From Pelagirhabdus alkalitolerans (lineage in GTDB: Bacteria; Bacillota; Bacilli; Bacillales; Amphibacillaceae), in the NCBI RefSeq assembly GCF_900096905.1, contig NZ_FMYI01000002.1, positions 1-64,000 on the forward strand: DNA of 64,000 bases, read 5' to 3'. The notes under the pieces were generated by a model, which searched no databases, was not told the DNA's origin, and saw nothing but the letters and a program-made list of their open reading frames with translations. The translations under genes and the position numbers were made by a program. Shown here piece after piece: positions 23,521 through 32,039 of the stretch. Numbering within the stretch: the first letter of the stretch is position 1; each line of letters opens with the position of its first letter.

Positions 23521-24264
23521 TTAATCGACTTCTAAAGTAATAGTAGATAAGTTTTGATTATCGTCTTCGAACCATTCAGTTAATAACGGTATAGTTGGGT
23601 TTTCAACATCCGGAATTGTTAATTCAATTTGATTATTTTCGACCCAATGAACTTCTTGAATAGGCCATCTAAAGGATGAGAAGTTGAATTGTTGATCGTC
23701 TAATGGCTCAACAGTTAATAATGCCCAATCTGATAAATCAAAGACCATAAGTTTATTCGGATTCCAAGGCGATTCAGCTAGTGTTCTTTCAAAAACCATT
23801 AATACCTTAGCTCCATCAGAAGAGGTTTCCCAAATGGACATTGCAGCATTGTCAGCTAATAATAATGATTCTTCCGTCTCGGTATTTAATAAAAGATAAG
23901 AACAAGTGCCATTTTCACAAGCAAATTTAAGAATAAAGGCTGAATCAAATGATTCACCACCAACATCAATTAACTCCATTTGTTCAATGGCTTCGTCTCT
24001 TTTGTCATGAGTGGCTAAGTAATTTGATAAGATCGGAATTTGATCGATATGAACTGTTATGTGACGGTCGACTAGTGTGAACTCAATAAATTGCTGAATT
24101 TCTTCTTCTGAATCGGACTCGACAGTTTCTTCAATTAATTCGATTGATTCTTCTTCTGCTTCGTCTTCCATCTCTTCTTGGACAATTATGGGTGGTTCAT
24201 CATTACAACCCATCAAAATTAGACTCATTATTGCAAACGGTATAAATAGAACAGAAAGTTTCAT
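23521..24264 (-). CDS. Acidic lipoprotein of unknown function
   Basis: This 247-residue protein has a lipoprotein signal (LMGC, Cys at about residue 20), then an extremely acidic linker of about 40 residues, then a folded domain with many Trp and beta-strand-like segments (WETSSDGAKVLMVFERT, RWPIQEVHWVENNQIELT). The two cysteines in KFACENGTCSYLLL could form a disulfide. I do not recognise the family. It is the last gene of the apparent lepB/zinc-ribbon/HtrA operon (GGAG ribosome site, 23 bases after the protease gene), so a shared envelope role is likely. Confidence 0.65.
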   Translation of the reverse strand: MKLSVLFIPFAIMSLILMGCNDEPPIIVQEEMEDEAEEESIELIEETVESDSEEEIQQFIEFTLVDRHITVHIDQIPILSNYLATHDKRDEAIEQMELIDVGGESFDSAFILKFACENGTCSYLLLNTETEESLLLADNAAMSIWETSSDGAKVLMVFERTLAESPWNPNKLMVFDLSDWALLTVEPLDDQQFNFSSFRWPIQEVHWVENNQIELTIPDVENPTIPLLTEWFEDDNQNLSTITLEVD

Positions 24265-24287
24265 ATGATCTCCTTATTCACCTAAAT

Positions 24288-25412
24288 TTAATGTTGATCG
24301 TAATCCAATATTCGTAACTGGTCATTTTCATATCCAACTGTAAACGTGTAATCAACTACTTCTGTTTGATTTGTTTCATTTGTTTTATTTAATTCAATTG
24401 AAGCGTTAATTGTTACGGTATGGCTAGATGTCTCGTCTTCAGTGAGCTCGATAATATCAAAGGTTAAAATGTCTAAATAGCGTGATCTAAAACTTGGATA
24501 ATCTGTATTGTTTTGTTTATCACTACCTAACAGTGCATATGCATTTAAATAATCATTCATCGTAATGCTTTCCGCAAAATACTCGATTAAATATTGAGCA
24601 TCTTCTACTAAGGCTTCTTGATTTGTTGTTGTGGGTCTGATCTCAGAAGGAAAGGTCAGTTCATCATTGGATGTAGTAGATGACCAATTTTTCACATCTT
24701 CAATAATAGCAGGAATTGGGATACTAAAGCCAATATCACTTTCTTCTATTCCAGCAGAATTCACACCAATGACACGTCCTGTTCGACGATCAATTAAAGG
24801 CCCGCCACTGTTACCGTGTGTAATATTGGCTGAAATTTGATAAACATTTTCATAATTAAATTCATCAATTTCAAAAGAGCGATCAATACCGGAAATAATT
24901 CCCAATGTTACTGTGTTTTGAAAACCTAAAGGACTTCCAACTGCAATTATTTCTTCACCTGGTACGAGGTGTTCATTTTCTTCTAATTGAATCGGTTGAT
25001 GATTCATAAGTTGTGGAACACGTATGACAGCAATATCTTTTTCCTCTCCAACTTTAACAATAGCCGCTGGATAGGTTTCAGTATTGGTTAACGTGACATT
25101 AATTGATTCAGCATCTTCAATGACATGAGCATTTGTAATAATATCACCACGTGAATTGTATATGAATCCTGATCCTACACGATCGGTATAGGGGGTTGAT
25201 ACATTTAATTGAACAACACTTTTTTGAACCTCATGAATAATATGTTGTAAATCATCGGTTGATGAGCGCTCTTCTTCAATCTCTAAAATTTGATATTCAG
25301 CATTTAACGTTTGATTAAACAATCCGTTATACAGGCTAAAATTGAGACTTATTCCTATTAATAAAACCACGAGTGTGAAAAGAGTTATAGAGATAGATTT
25401 TTTATTTTTCAT
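24288..25412 (-). CDS. HtrA-like trypsin-type serine protease without PDZ, with a C-terminal extra domain
   Basis: The 374-residue protein has one N-terminal membrane helix (about residues 9-28) and a trypsin-like protease domain with an intact triad: His96 in TNAHVIED, Asp126 in KDIAVIRV and Ser202 in HGNSGGPLID. No PDZ domain follows. Instead, about 105 residues at the C-terminus (from LIEYFAESITMNDYLNAYAL) look like an NTF2- or TcaA-type domain. The protease would face outside the membrane. It is cotranscribed with a zinc-ribbon membrane protein and a lipoprotein, suggesting an envelope quality-control or sensing role. Confidence 0.82.
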   Translation of the reverse strand: MKNKKSISITLFTLVVLLIGISLNFSLYNGLFNQTLNAEYQILEIEEERSSTDDLQHIIHEVQKSVVQLNVSTPYTDRVGSGFIYNSRGDIITNAHVIEDAESINVTLTNTETYPAAIVKVGEEKDIAVIRVPQLMNHQPIQLEENEHLVPGEEIIAVGSPLGFQNTVTLGIISGIDRSFEIDEFNYENVYQISANITHGNSGGPLIDRRTGRVIGVNSAGIEESDIGFSIPIPAIIEDVKNWSSTTSNDELTFPSEIRPTTTNQEALVEDAQYLIEYFAESITMNDYLNAYALLGSDKQNNTDYPSFRSRYLDILTFDIIELTEDETSSHTVTINASIELNKTNETNQTEVVDYTFTVGYENDQLRILDYDQH

Positions 25413-25430
25413 AGAGACCCCCTTCTGTAT

Positions 25431-26570
25431 TTAATCGAGTAGCCATGTAATGGATTCAATTTGATAGTCAGTTGTCTGATTAGCAAGTTCTTCATCAAAA
25501 TGTGTGTGATCAAAATGTCCGATCTCATTAGGATAAAGTGTTTCAGGGTACACATAAAGTTCAAAAGTATCAACTGATGATTCATCATCATCTAACAGTG
25601 AATAGTTAATTTTGACCGCATGAATAGGAATGGTAGCAGAACTTTCAACTTCTCCAGCAATTTCAACTCGACTGTTTTCAATATTGATCTCTAGGTCATT
25701 AATTTGTACCGCATGATTTTCATTAATATCCATTTCATCTTCGTACTCGGAGTATGCTTGTTTCATACGATCGTCTTGTGCATCTTCAAAAAGGGTCTGT
25801 TCTCTGTCCACAGTTGCTAATAAACTTTCTAATTTATCGTCATTTGGTAAGTAATACAATCCACTTTGAATCGTATCTCTTGCTTCACTAAATTGATTTT
25901 GTTGTAGATACTCGTTAGCGTTGTCAATCGTATATGCAGATATTTGATCACGAATTTCTTGTGCCAAATCATACGCTTCGGGATCATCAATTGCTTCTGT
26001 TTCCCATAATATAACAGGTAATTCATCCATAGATGGGTCATTTTCTAGTTGATCCTTAACATGACTGATTTGTCTATCAATGATCATCGATTGAATATCT
26101 TCTAAAAATAAATCATAGGCTTCACCAGAAAAGCGTTCAAGTTCTCGTTTAGCTTGTTGAAGAAACTGCAACTGAGCCTGCTGTGCATTAATATTATCCA
26201 TTTCATTTAAGACATCAGTTGTAAATTGTGTGAATTCGTATAAATCTTCTGCTTGTGGAAAATCATCATAACGAGATAGTGCGTGTTCTAAAGCCTGATC
26301 AGCTTCTTGATACTCCTTATTAAGGATGTGTTCTTCTGCATGTTGATAATAGGTGAGGGCTTCAGTTTGTTGGTGATGATTAAAAAATACAATGATAATA
26401 CTTGTAATAATCATGATACCACTGAGTAAAAGAGGTATCATAAATGATCGTATGGACCATTTCTTGGTGTGAAGTCGATCTTCTAGTTGGTCTGGAAGCT
26501 TTTCCCCGCAATGAATGCAAAACGTTTCATCGGGGTACACTTCAGATCCGCAATGTGGACAGTAGCCCAT
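25431..26570 (-). CDS. Zinc-ribbon membrane protein with extracytoplasmic helical repeats
   Basis: ATG 26570 is preferred (GAAGGTG 6 bases upstream). The 379-residue product begins MGYCPHCGSEV, a zinc ribbon with Cys4, Cys7, Cys18 and Cys21. One membrane helix follows (about 43-64), then an outside region. That region has TPR-like helices to about residue 290 (EALTYYQHAEEHILNKEYQE as first repeat) and a C-terminal beta-rich domain (IENSRVEIAGEVE to the end). This zinc-ribbon/helix/extracytoplasmic layout resembles YvbJ- and TcaA-like proteins. It sits between signal peptidase and the HtrA-like protease genes. Confidence 0.72.
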   Translation of the reverse strand: MGYCPHCGSEVYPDETFCIHCGEKLPDQLEDRLHTKKWSIRSFMIPLLLSGIMIITSIIIVFFNHHQQTEALTYYQHAEEHILNKEYQEADQALEHALSRYDDFPQAEDLYEFTQFTTDVLNEMDNINAQQAQLQFLQQAKRELERFSGEAYDLFLEDIQSMIIDRQISHVKDQLENDPSMDELPVILWETEAIDDPEAYDLAQEIRDQISAYTIDNANEYLQQNQFSEARDTIQSGLYYLPNDDKLESLLATVDREQTLFEDAQDDRMKQAYSEYEDEMDINENHAVQINDLEINIENSRVEIAGEVESSATIPIHAVKINYSLLDDDESSVDTFELYVYPETLYPNEIGHFDHTHFDEELANQTTDYQIESITWLLD

Positions 26571-26585
26571 TACAATCACCTTCTT

Positions 26586-27116
26586 TTAATAGATAAATTT
26601 CCACTCGTTAAACGGGTAGATTACCATTTGAGCTTTTCCTAAAATGTCTGATTCGTGAATAAAACCTAATGAAGTATAGCTATCGCGACTATCACGACTT
26701 AACTTCCGGTTGTCACCGAGCACATAGTAATGTTCACTCGGTACGTGCGTTTGTTCAATGTCATGTGTCCAAAAGCGCTGATCATCAGTCATGAAATTTT
26801 GTTGGTATGGAAGACCATCAATGAATAGTTGTTGATCTTGAATTCTTATTGTTTCATTCGGTAATGCAATAACACGTTTAATGTAGATTTGATCACTCAA
26901 ATCAATAACAACCACATCTCCACGATTTGGTTTGTCTTTAGAGAATGATAATTGATTCATAAGGATCCATTGATCATCTTCTATTGTAGGAGCCATGCTG
27001 TGCCCTACAACTTGTGCGGGTTCGAAAATGAATAACCGAATACTGACTAAAACGAATAAGATCGTAAGTAAAAGGATTGTCTTAGAAATCTTTGCTTTTC
27101 GTAATGATTTTAACAT
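26586..27116 (-). CDS. Type I signal peptidase
   Basis: ATG 27116 follows AGGAAGGG and gives 176 residues, the size of Gram-positive SipS/T-type peptidases. There is a single N-terminal membrane anchor, then the catalytic Ser40 in VVGHSMAPT, Lys80 in IYIKRVIALP, and the box GDNRKLSRDSR. It removes signal peptides from secreted proteins outside the membrane. It heads a run of four same-strand genes with 15- to 23-base gaps, so it may be dedicated in part to the following proteins. Confidence 0.93.
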   Translation of the reverse strand: MLKSLRKAKISKTILLLTILFVLVSIRLFIFEPAQVVGHSMAPTIEDDQWILMNQLSFSKDKPNRGDVVVIDLSDQIYIKRVIALPNETIRIQDQQLFIDGLPYQQNFMTDDQRFWTHDIEQTHVPSEHYYVLGDNRKLSRDSRDSYTSLGFIHESDILGKAQMVIYPFNEWKFIY

Positions 27117-27206
27117 GCGAAATCCCTTCCTAAATAACACGACAAAAAAGACGCGTTAAGTGTATTTTACCATATTTTTCACAATTAAAGTGTAAAAAAG
27201 ATTTTA

Positions 27207-28367
27207 TTATGATTGGTTATTGTTAATTTCAACATAAGTCGCGAGACGATCAAGGCCTGTTTTTAGTGTTTCCATACTATATGCATACGAAAGTCTTAAT
27301 AGGCCTTCACCTGCTTGACCAAACGCATCTCCCGGCACAAGCGCGAGTTGAGCAGATTCCACAAGATCAAGCGCTAAGTCAAATGTAGATTTTTCAGTTG
27401 AAAGAGCGAACATGACATAAAAAGCACCATCAGGATAGACAGTTTTTATACCCATTTGATGCAGGCGTTCCAATACGTAATCACGTCTCTTACGGTAGCT
27501 TTCTTTCATAACATCCGGCTGATTTTTTGCTTTTGTTACAGCAGAAAGGGCAGCGTATTGACTAATTGAACTTGCACAAGACACATTATACTGCAAGACT
27601 TTCGTAAAATGCGTGGCTAAATGCTCAGGAGCGAGTAGGAAACCAATTCGCCAACCTGTCATAGCGTGTGATTTTGACAAACCATTAATGACAATAACTC
27701 GATCTTTAATGGAATCAATTTGAGCAATTGAAAAATGTTCATCTTCATATGTTAAGGCAGAATATATTTCATCCGTTATTAAATAAATATCATATTTCTG
27801 AATCAGATTAGCAATTTCTCTTAATTCATCTTCAGATAGAGAAACACCAGTAGGATTTGAGGGATAAGGTAAAATGACACATTTTGTCTTATCATTAATA
27901 TGAGATTCAATTAGTGAAGCAGTCAATTTATAGTTTGTGTTCGTCGTATCAACATGAATTGGTGTTGCACCAGCTAATTCAATCAATGGTTGATAGCCTG
28001 GGTATACAGGATCGGGTAAAATCACTTCATCACCGCTTGATAGAATTGTTCGACAAGCGATGTCAATTGCTTGAGAAGCACCGACTGTAATTAAAATGTG
28101 TTCTTTGTCATAATTGATTTTGTATTTTTCGTTCATATAGTCAGAAACAGCTTGTCTAAGCTCAGGTAATCCTGCATTACTTGTGTACGTTGTTTTGTTT
28201 TGTTCAATCGCTTGTATTGCATCCTGTTTAACGATACTAGGGGTAGTGAAATCAGGTTGACCAATTGTTAATGAAAGAATACCGTCTTTTTCGTTAACAA
28301 GATTAAAGAATTTTCGTATACCTGATAGTTTTATATTGTTTACTGTTGAATTTATAAGTTCGTCCAT
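27207..28367 (-). CDS. patA: Aromatic aminotransferase, class I (PatA-like)
   Basis: The 386-residue PLP enzyme has the class I fold: N-terminal GQPDFTTP, YPSNPTG, DEIYSALTYE and the lysine that binds PLP in NGLSKSHAMTGWRIGF. B. subtilis PatA lies in the same neighbourhood as ykyB, as here, and transaminates N-acetyl-LL-diaminopimelate precursors and aromatic acids. The nearby dapH and dapL genes, which need such an aminotransferase between them, support this. ATG 28367 follows GGAGGTTTC. Confidence 0.88.
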   Translation of the reverse strand: MDELINSTVNNIKLSGIRKFFNLVNEKDGILSLTIGQPDFTTPSIVKQDAIQAIEQNKTTYTSNAGLPELRQAVSDYMNEKYKINYDKEHILITVGASQAIDIACRTILSSGDEVILPDPVYPGYQPLIELAGATPIHVDTTNTNYKLTASLIESHINDKTKCVILPYPSNPTGVSLSEDELREIANLIQKYDIYLITDEIYSALTYEDEHFSIAQIDSIKDRVIVINGLSKSHAMTGWRIGFLLAPEHLATHFTKVLQYNVSCASSISQYAALSAVTKAKNQPDVMKESYRKRRDYVLERLHQMGIKTVYPDGAFYVMFALSTEKSTFDLALDLVESAQLALVPGDAFGQAGEGLLRLSYAYSMETLKTGLDRLATYVEINNNQS

Positions 28368-28434
28368 AATCTATTGAAACCTCCGCGTATAAATTTTTTT
28401 GAGTTGGGCACCTTGTATTTAGGAGGTGCGATCC

Positions 28435-28758
28435 ATGTTTGATAAGCTCTACCAGCAATTATTGATTTTAGGAATAGATCCGTTTCTTTTAGACTTAATT
28501 TACTTAAGTTGCTTATGGCTTGTTATTTTTATAGTCATTTATGTTGTTCAAATGTGGTTAATAAAAAAACGCTTATTCCTGCTATTGTCTTTGTCACTTT
28601 GTATTCCGATTGCTTATATAGTGATGGTTATTTTATTCGAGCGAGACATTGTAAAAGATGTTTTGTTTTATAGCATTAGTTTGTCTTTTTTTGTACTAAT
28701 GATTTCCATTCTTTATCGCAAAGTATTCTTACGCATTCAAGCAAAACAAAAGGCATAG
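28435..28758 (+). CDS. Membrane protein with three helices, unknown function
   Basis: ATG 28435 follows TAGGAGGTG, an excellent ribosome site. The 107-residue product has three hydrophobic segments (about residues 20-41, 46-67 and 78-97) and short basic loops (IKKR, RKVFLR). It occupies the place where cheV lies in B. subtilis (between patA and ykyB) but is unrelated to it. I do not recognise the family. It is monocistronic, with its end overlapping the terminator at 28748-28774. Confidence 0.6.
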   Translation: MFDKLYQQLLILGIDPFLLDLIYLSCLWLVIFIVIYVVQMWLIKKRLFLLLSLSLCIPIAYIVMVILFERDIVKDVLFYSISLSFFVLMISILYRKVFLRIQAKQKA

Positions 28759-28774
28759 ATCATCTATGCCTTTT
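28748..28774. terminator. Bidirectional terminator between the 28435 gene and ykyB
   Basis: AAAAGGCATAGAT (28748-28760) pairs with ATCTATGCCTTTT around a very short loop, between two convergent genes. Confidence 0.85.
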
Positions 28775-29218
28775 ATGATTATAATATGAATAATTCCATT
28801 TACCAAGAGATGATGGTGTATAATTTGAATGCGTATGTGGTTTATGTTTTTTGTTGTTGTAGGGGATGCCTAAATACTGACAAATAACACGTTTGGCTTG
28901 GTTAAGTGACATTTTTGTCTTAGGATTTCTAAACGTTTGATCAAGCTCCCCTAAGTGTTGAACCGTTTTGAAATCTTGTTTACTAGGTGGGACGTGAAAA
29001 TAGTAATCAGCGACTTGTACAAGCACTGTTGAGTGTTGTTTGCTGAATTTCGGTTTTTGTGAGTAATGCAACCCAATTTTTTTAGCTTGTTGTTCTGTAA
29101 GTAATTTATCAATTGCTTGTTTCTTCATATTATATAGTTCTTTCGGATTTAGAGCCGTCTTGGCATGCCGGTTTATGATAAATATAGCCCTTGCAATTTC
29201 GCTTACTTGATACTCCAC
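28760..29218 (-). CDS. ykyB: YkyB family protein
   Basis: The 152-residue soluble protein has the features of YkyB: ARAIFIINRHAKTALNPKEL, KKIGLHYSQKPKFSKQHS, and YYFHVPPSKQDF. The function is unknown in B. subtilis. The GTG start at 29218 is 9 bases after GGAGGG. The C-terminal tail is rich in His, Tyr and Lys (YNNKKHKPHTHSNY), more so than the core, and could bind metal, but this is only a compositional remark. Confidence 0.85.
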   Translation of the reverse strand: MEYQVSEIARAIFIINRHAKTALNPKELYNMKKQAIDKLLTEQQAKKIGLHYSQKPKFSKQHSTVLVQVADYYFHVPPSKQDFKTVQHLGELDQTFRNPKTKMSLNQAKRVICQYLGIPYNNKKHKPHTHSNYTPSSLGKWNYSYYNHKRHR

Positions 29219-29439
29219 GAAATAAAACCCTCCTCATAAGCGCATGTCTATGTTTACACGTTTATTTTAGCATGAATCTTTATTTAAAACTATTTAATTT
29301 GTATTTTTCCCCGTCAAAACTCAAACTAATTTTTTACTCGTATTAAATAATTTCGTTTATTTACTAAAATATGATAAAATAATAGTTGGTAAATGAACGT
29401 GAATATCTTCCTTCAATTGATTTTTAAGGGGAGTGTCAA

Positions 29440-29913
29440 ATGGAACATATTAAAGATTTACCTTTGTTGCAAATGACAGCAGAGTCATTAATGGTGTCGT
29501 CTGAAAAGGTAGCGCACGTACAATTGAATAACCCACTAGAGCATGCATTGCTTATTCTAGTAACATCAGGATATTCTGCTATACCTGTATTAGATACCCG
29601 TTATAAGTTTAAAGGTATTATCGGGAAGAACGCTATTTTAAATGAGATTTTAGGCTTAGAACGTTTCGAAATGGAACGGTTATCTGAAGTGACAGTTGAA
29701 GATGTTCTGATGAGGGATATACCTAGTGTCAACAAATCGGATCATTTTTTAACGTGTTTAAAAAATGTACTAGACCATCCGTTTTTATGTGTAGTAGACC
29801 AAGAAGGTAATTTTGATGGTATTGTAACAAGACGAGAAATACTAAAACAGTTGAATAAATACATTCACGTTAATAAAGAGTTATTTACCGAACTGAGTGA
29901 AGGTGAAAAGTAA
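29440..29913 (+). CDS. darB: CBS-domain protein DarB (YkuL)
   Basis: Two CBS domains fill this 157-residue protein (about residues 15-70 and 85-140; GYSAIPVLDTRYKFKGIIG and HPFLCVVDQEGNFDGIVT). B. subtilis DarB (YkuL) binds cyclic di-AMP through CBS domains and, when free of it, interacts with the (p)ppGpp enzyme Rel and with pyruvate carboxylase. Gene order with dapH and dapL downstream matches the B. subtilis ykuL-ykuQ-ykuR region, with the intervening ccpC and flavodoxin genes missing. AAGGGGAGTG precedes ATG 29440. Confidence 0.82.
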   Translation: MEHIKDLPLLQMTAESLMVSSEKVAHVQLNNPLEHALLILVTSGYSAIPVLDTRYKFKGIIGKNAILNEILGLERFEMERLSEVTVEDVLMRDIPSVNKSDHFLTCLKNVLDHPFLCVVDQEGNFDGIVTRREILKQLNKYIHVNKELFTELSEGEK

Positions 29914-29979
29914 TACTTGTCAATTTTAAGATTGATTTGATAAAGTATAAAACAGTACAAATGAAGGGGGACTATTAAA

Positions 29980-30699
29980 ATGGAAATGATGGATGCAAAA
30001 GAAATTATTTCGTTTATTTCAAACAGTGAAAAATCAACACCTGTAAAAGTGCATATTAAAGGCCGTCTCTTAAATGAGATTGATTTTGGTGGAGATGTAC
30101 AATCATTTGTTGAAGAAACAACAGGTGTTTTATTTGGGGAATGGAAAGTTATAGAAGAGGTGTTATCTACATACAGTCATCAAATCGATGATTATGTGAT
30201 AGAAAATGATCGTCGTCATTCAGCGATTCCGTTACTTGACTTAAAAGATGTGAATGCACGTATTGAACCTGGTGCTGTCATTCGTGACCAAGTCAGCATT
30301 GGTGATCAAGCCGTGATCATGATGGGTGCCATGATTAATATTGGTTCTGTTATTGGTGAAGGTACAATGATCGATATGAATGCAACACTAGGAGGCCGTG
30401 CCACTGTAGGGAAGAACTGTCACGTTGGTGCAGGTGCTGTTCTAGCAGGCGTTATTGAACCACCTTCAGCTAAACCAGTCGTTGTTGAAGACGGAGTTGT
30501 CATTGGTGCGAATGCAGTTGTTTTAGAAGGCGTGACAATTGGTGCAGGTGCTGTTGTGGCAGCTGGTGCGATTGTGACACAAGATGTGCCAGCAAACACT
30601 GTTGTAGCAGGTACACCAGCGCGTGTGTTAAAAGAAATTGATGACCAAACGAAAACCAAAACAGAAGTCATGCAAGCATTACGTAAATTAGATAATTAA
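29980..30699 (+). CDS. dapH: 2,3,4,5-tetrahydropyridine-2,6-dicarboxylate N-acetyltransferase
   Basis: The 239-residue protein has an N-terminal DapH domain (residues 1-85) and a left-handed beta-helix of hexapeptide repeats (IEPGAVIRDQVSIGDQAVIM onward, GAGAVVAAGAIVTQDVPANT at the end). It acetylates tetrahydrodipicolinate with acetyl-CoA, the first step of the acetylase branch to meso-diaminopimelate and lysine. Size and N-terminal domain separate it from the succinyl-type DapD. GAAGGGGG precedes ATG 29980 and an intrinsic terminator follows. Confidence 0.94.
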   Translation: MEMMDAKEIISFISNSEKSTPVKVHIKGRLLNEIDFGGDVQSFVEETTGVLFGEWKVIEEVLSTYSHQIDDYVIENDRRHSAIPLLDLKDVNARIEPGAVIRDQVSIGDQAVIMMGAMINIGSVIGEGTMIDMNATLGGRATVGKNCHVGAGAVLAGVIEPPSAKPVVVEDGVVIGANAVVLEGVTIGAGAVVAAGAIVTQDVPANTVVAGTPARVLKEIDDQTKTKTEVMQALRKLDN

Positions 30700-30705
30700 T
30701 AAAGA

Positions 30706-30736
30706 AAACAGGGGAGAGTGTCTCTCCTGTTTTTTT
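30706..30736 (+). terminator. Intrinsic terminator between dapH and dapL
   Basis: AAACAGGGGAGA and TCTCTCCTGTTT flank a short loop and are followed by T-residues (30730-30736). Strong form, although the next gene belongs to the same pathway. Confidence 0.88.
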
Positions 30737-30779
30737 AAATTAATTGACTATAGATTAATTTAAAGTGAGTGTGATAAAG

Positions 30780-31904
30780 ATGGATCAAGATCAACTAGTA
30801 ACAATAAGAAGAGATCTACATAAGATACCAGAGATTGGTTTTAAAGAAACGAAGACTCAAGCCTATTTGTTATCAAAGATTGCTGAAATGGATCAAACGC
30901 ATTTAACTGTTTATAAGTGGGAGACAGGCCTTTTAGTCAAGGTGAATGGAAAAGAGCCAAAGGGTACGATTGGTTATCGTGCAGATATAGATGGTTTGCC
31001 GATTACTGAAGATACAGACTTTCCATTTCAATCTGAACATGAGGGTTATATGCATGCATGTGGCCATGACTTTCACATGACGATTGCTTTAGGTGCATTA
31101 AATCGTCTGAGTAAAGAACCAGTCAATGATCATGTCTTATTTATCTTTCAACCAGCTGAAGAAGGGCCTGGTGGTGCCCAACCTCTTTTAGAATCTACGA
31201 TTTTTAAAGAACTTAAACCTGATTGTATCTTTGCCCTTCATGTGGCACCTGAGATGCCAGTGGGGCACGTATCAAGTAAACCGGGGATGTTGTTTGCCAA
31301 TACGAGCGAGTTGTTCATTGATTTTAAAGGAAAAGGGGGACATGCTGCGTATCCTCATTTAACACATGACATGGTTCTAGCTGCTAGTGGATTTGTGACA
31401 CAACTCCAGCATATTGTCAGTCGTCAATTGGATCCGATTGAACAAGCCGTTGTCACGATCGGTAAGATCAATGGAGGAACTGTTCAAAATATTATTAGTG
31501 AAACAGCTAGAATTGAAGGAACGATTCGAACGGGTGATGCGAATTCGATTGCAACGATAAAACAGGCAATTGAACGATTTGCAAAAGGGTTTGAACAAAG
31601 CCATCATTGTAAGATTGATATTGATTACGGTTCAAATTATTATCAAGTCTTTAATGATGCCTCTTTTATTGAACAATTTAAATCAATTGTCGATCAATCA
31701 ACGTTAAATTGGCATGATGCAAGTGAAGCAATGACTGGAGAAGATTTTGGCTATTTCCTTAAAGAAATACCAGGTTTTATGTTTTGGCTAGGTGTCGATT
31801 CAGAATATGGTCTACATCAAAGTCGGCTCAATCCTGATGAAGAAGCATTATCTGTAGGAGTAGATATTGTAGAAAGAACAATAAGACATATAGAAATAAA
31901 CTAA
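30780..31904 (+). CDS. dapL: N-acetyldiaminopimelate deacetylase
   Basis: This M20-family metallopeptidase has the metal ligands in MHACGHDFHM, PAEEGPGG and the C-terminal LHQSRLNPDE, plus the domain start RRDLHKIPEIGF. With ATG 30780 the protein has 374 residues, the usual length for YkuR; an upstream GTG at 30765 would add five and neither start has a strong ribosome site. It removes the acetyl group from N-acetyl-LL-diaminopimelate in the DapH branch. B. subtilis calls this gene dapL/ykuR, which is distinct from the LL-diaminopimelate aminotransferase also named DapL. Confidence 0.9.
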   Translation: MDQDQLVTIRRDLHKIPEIGFKETKTQAYLLSKIAEMDQTHLTVYKWETGLLVKVNGKEPKGTIGYRADIDGLPITEDTDFPFQSEHEGYMHACGHDFHMTIALGALNRLSKEPVNDHVLFIFQPAEEGPGGAQPLLESTIFKELKPDCIFALHVAPEMPVGHVSSKPGMLFANTSELFIDFKGKGGHAAYPHLTHDMVLAASGFVTQLQHIVSRQLDPIEQAVVTIGKINGGTVQNIISETARIEGTIRTGDANSIATIKQAIERFAKGFEQSHHCKIDIDYGSNYYQVFNDASFIEQFKSIVDQSTLNWHDASEAMTGEDFGYFLKEIPGFMFWLGVDSEYGLHQSRLNPDEEALSVGVDIVERTIRHIEIN

Positions 31905-31946
31905 TATGATGATTGATCTATGTATAAGTATAAAAGCATGTGACAT

Positions 31947-31980
31947 AAAAAATTAAGCGGCTTAAGCCGCTTAATTTTTT
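31947..31980 (+). terminator. Terminator after dapL
   Basis: The 26-bp palindrome at 31951-31976 (AATTAAGCGGC and GCCGCTTAATT arms) is followed by T-residues and preceded by A-residues, typical of a strong intrinsic terminator. Confidence 0.92.
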
Positions 31981-32039
31981 ATCATCTTTACTATCAACTT
32001 AGTGGAACAAAGTACAAACTTGAATGGCGAAACCTATTA

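Noticed and set aside
30420..30671. Ala/Thr/Pro-rich open frame on the minus strand
   Set aside because: It mirrors the hexapeptide-repeat coding sequence of dapH; the repetitive product is a by-product of the beta-helix repeats.
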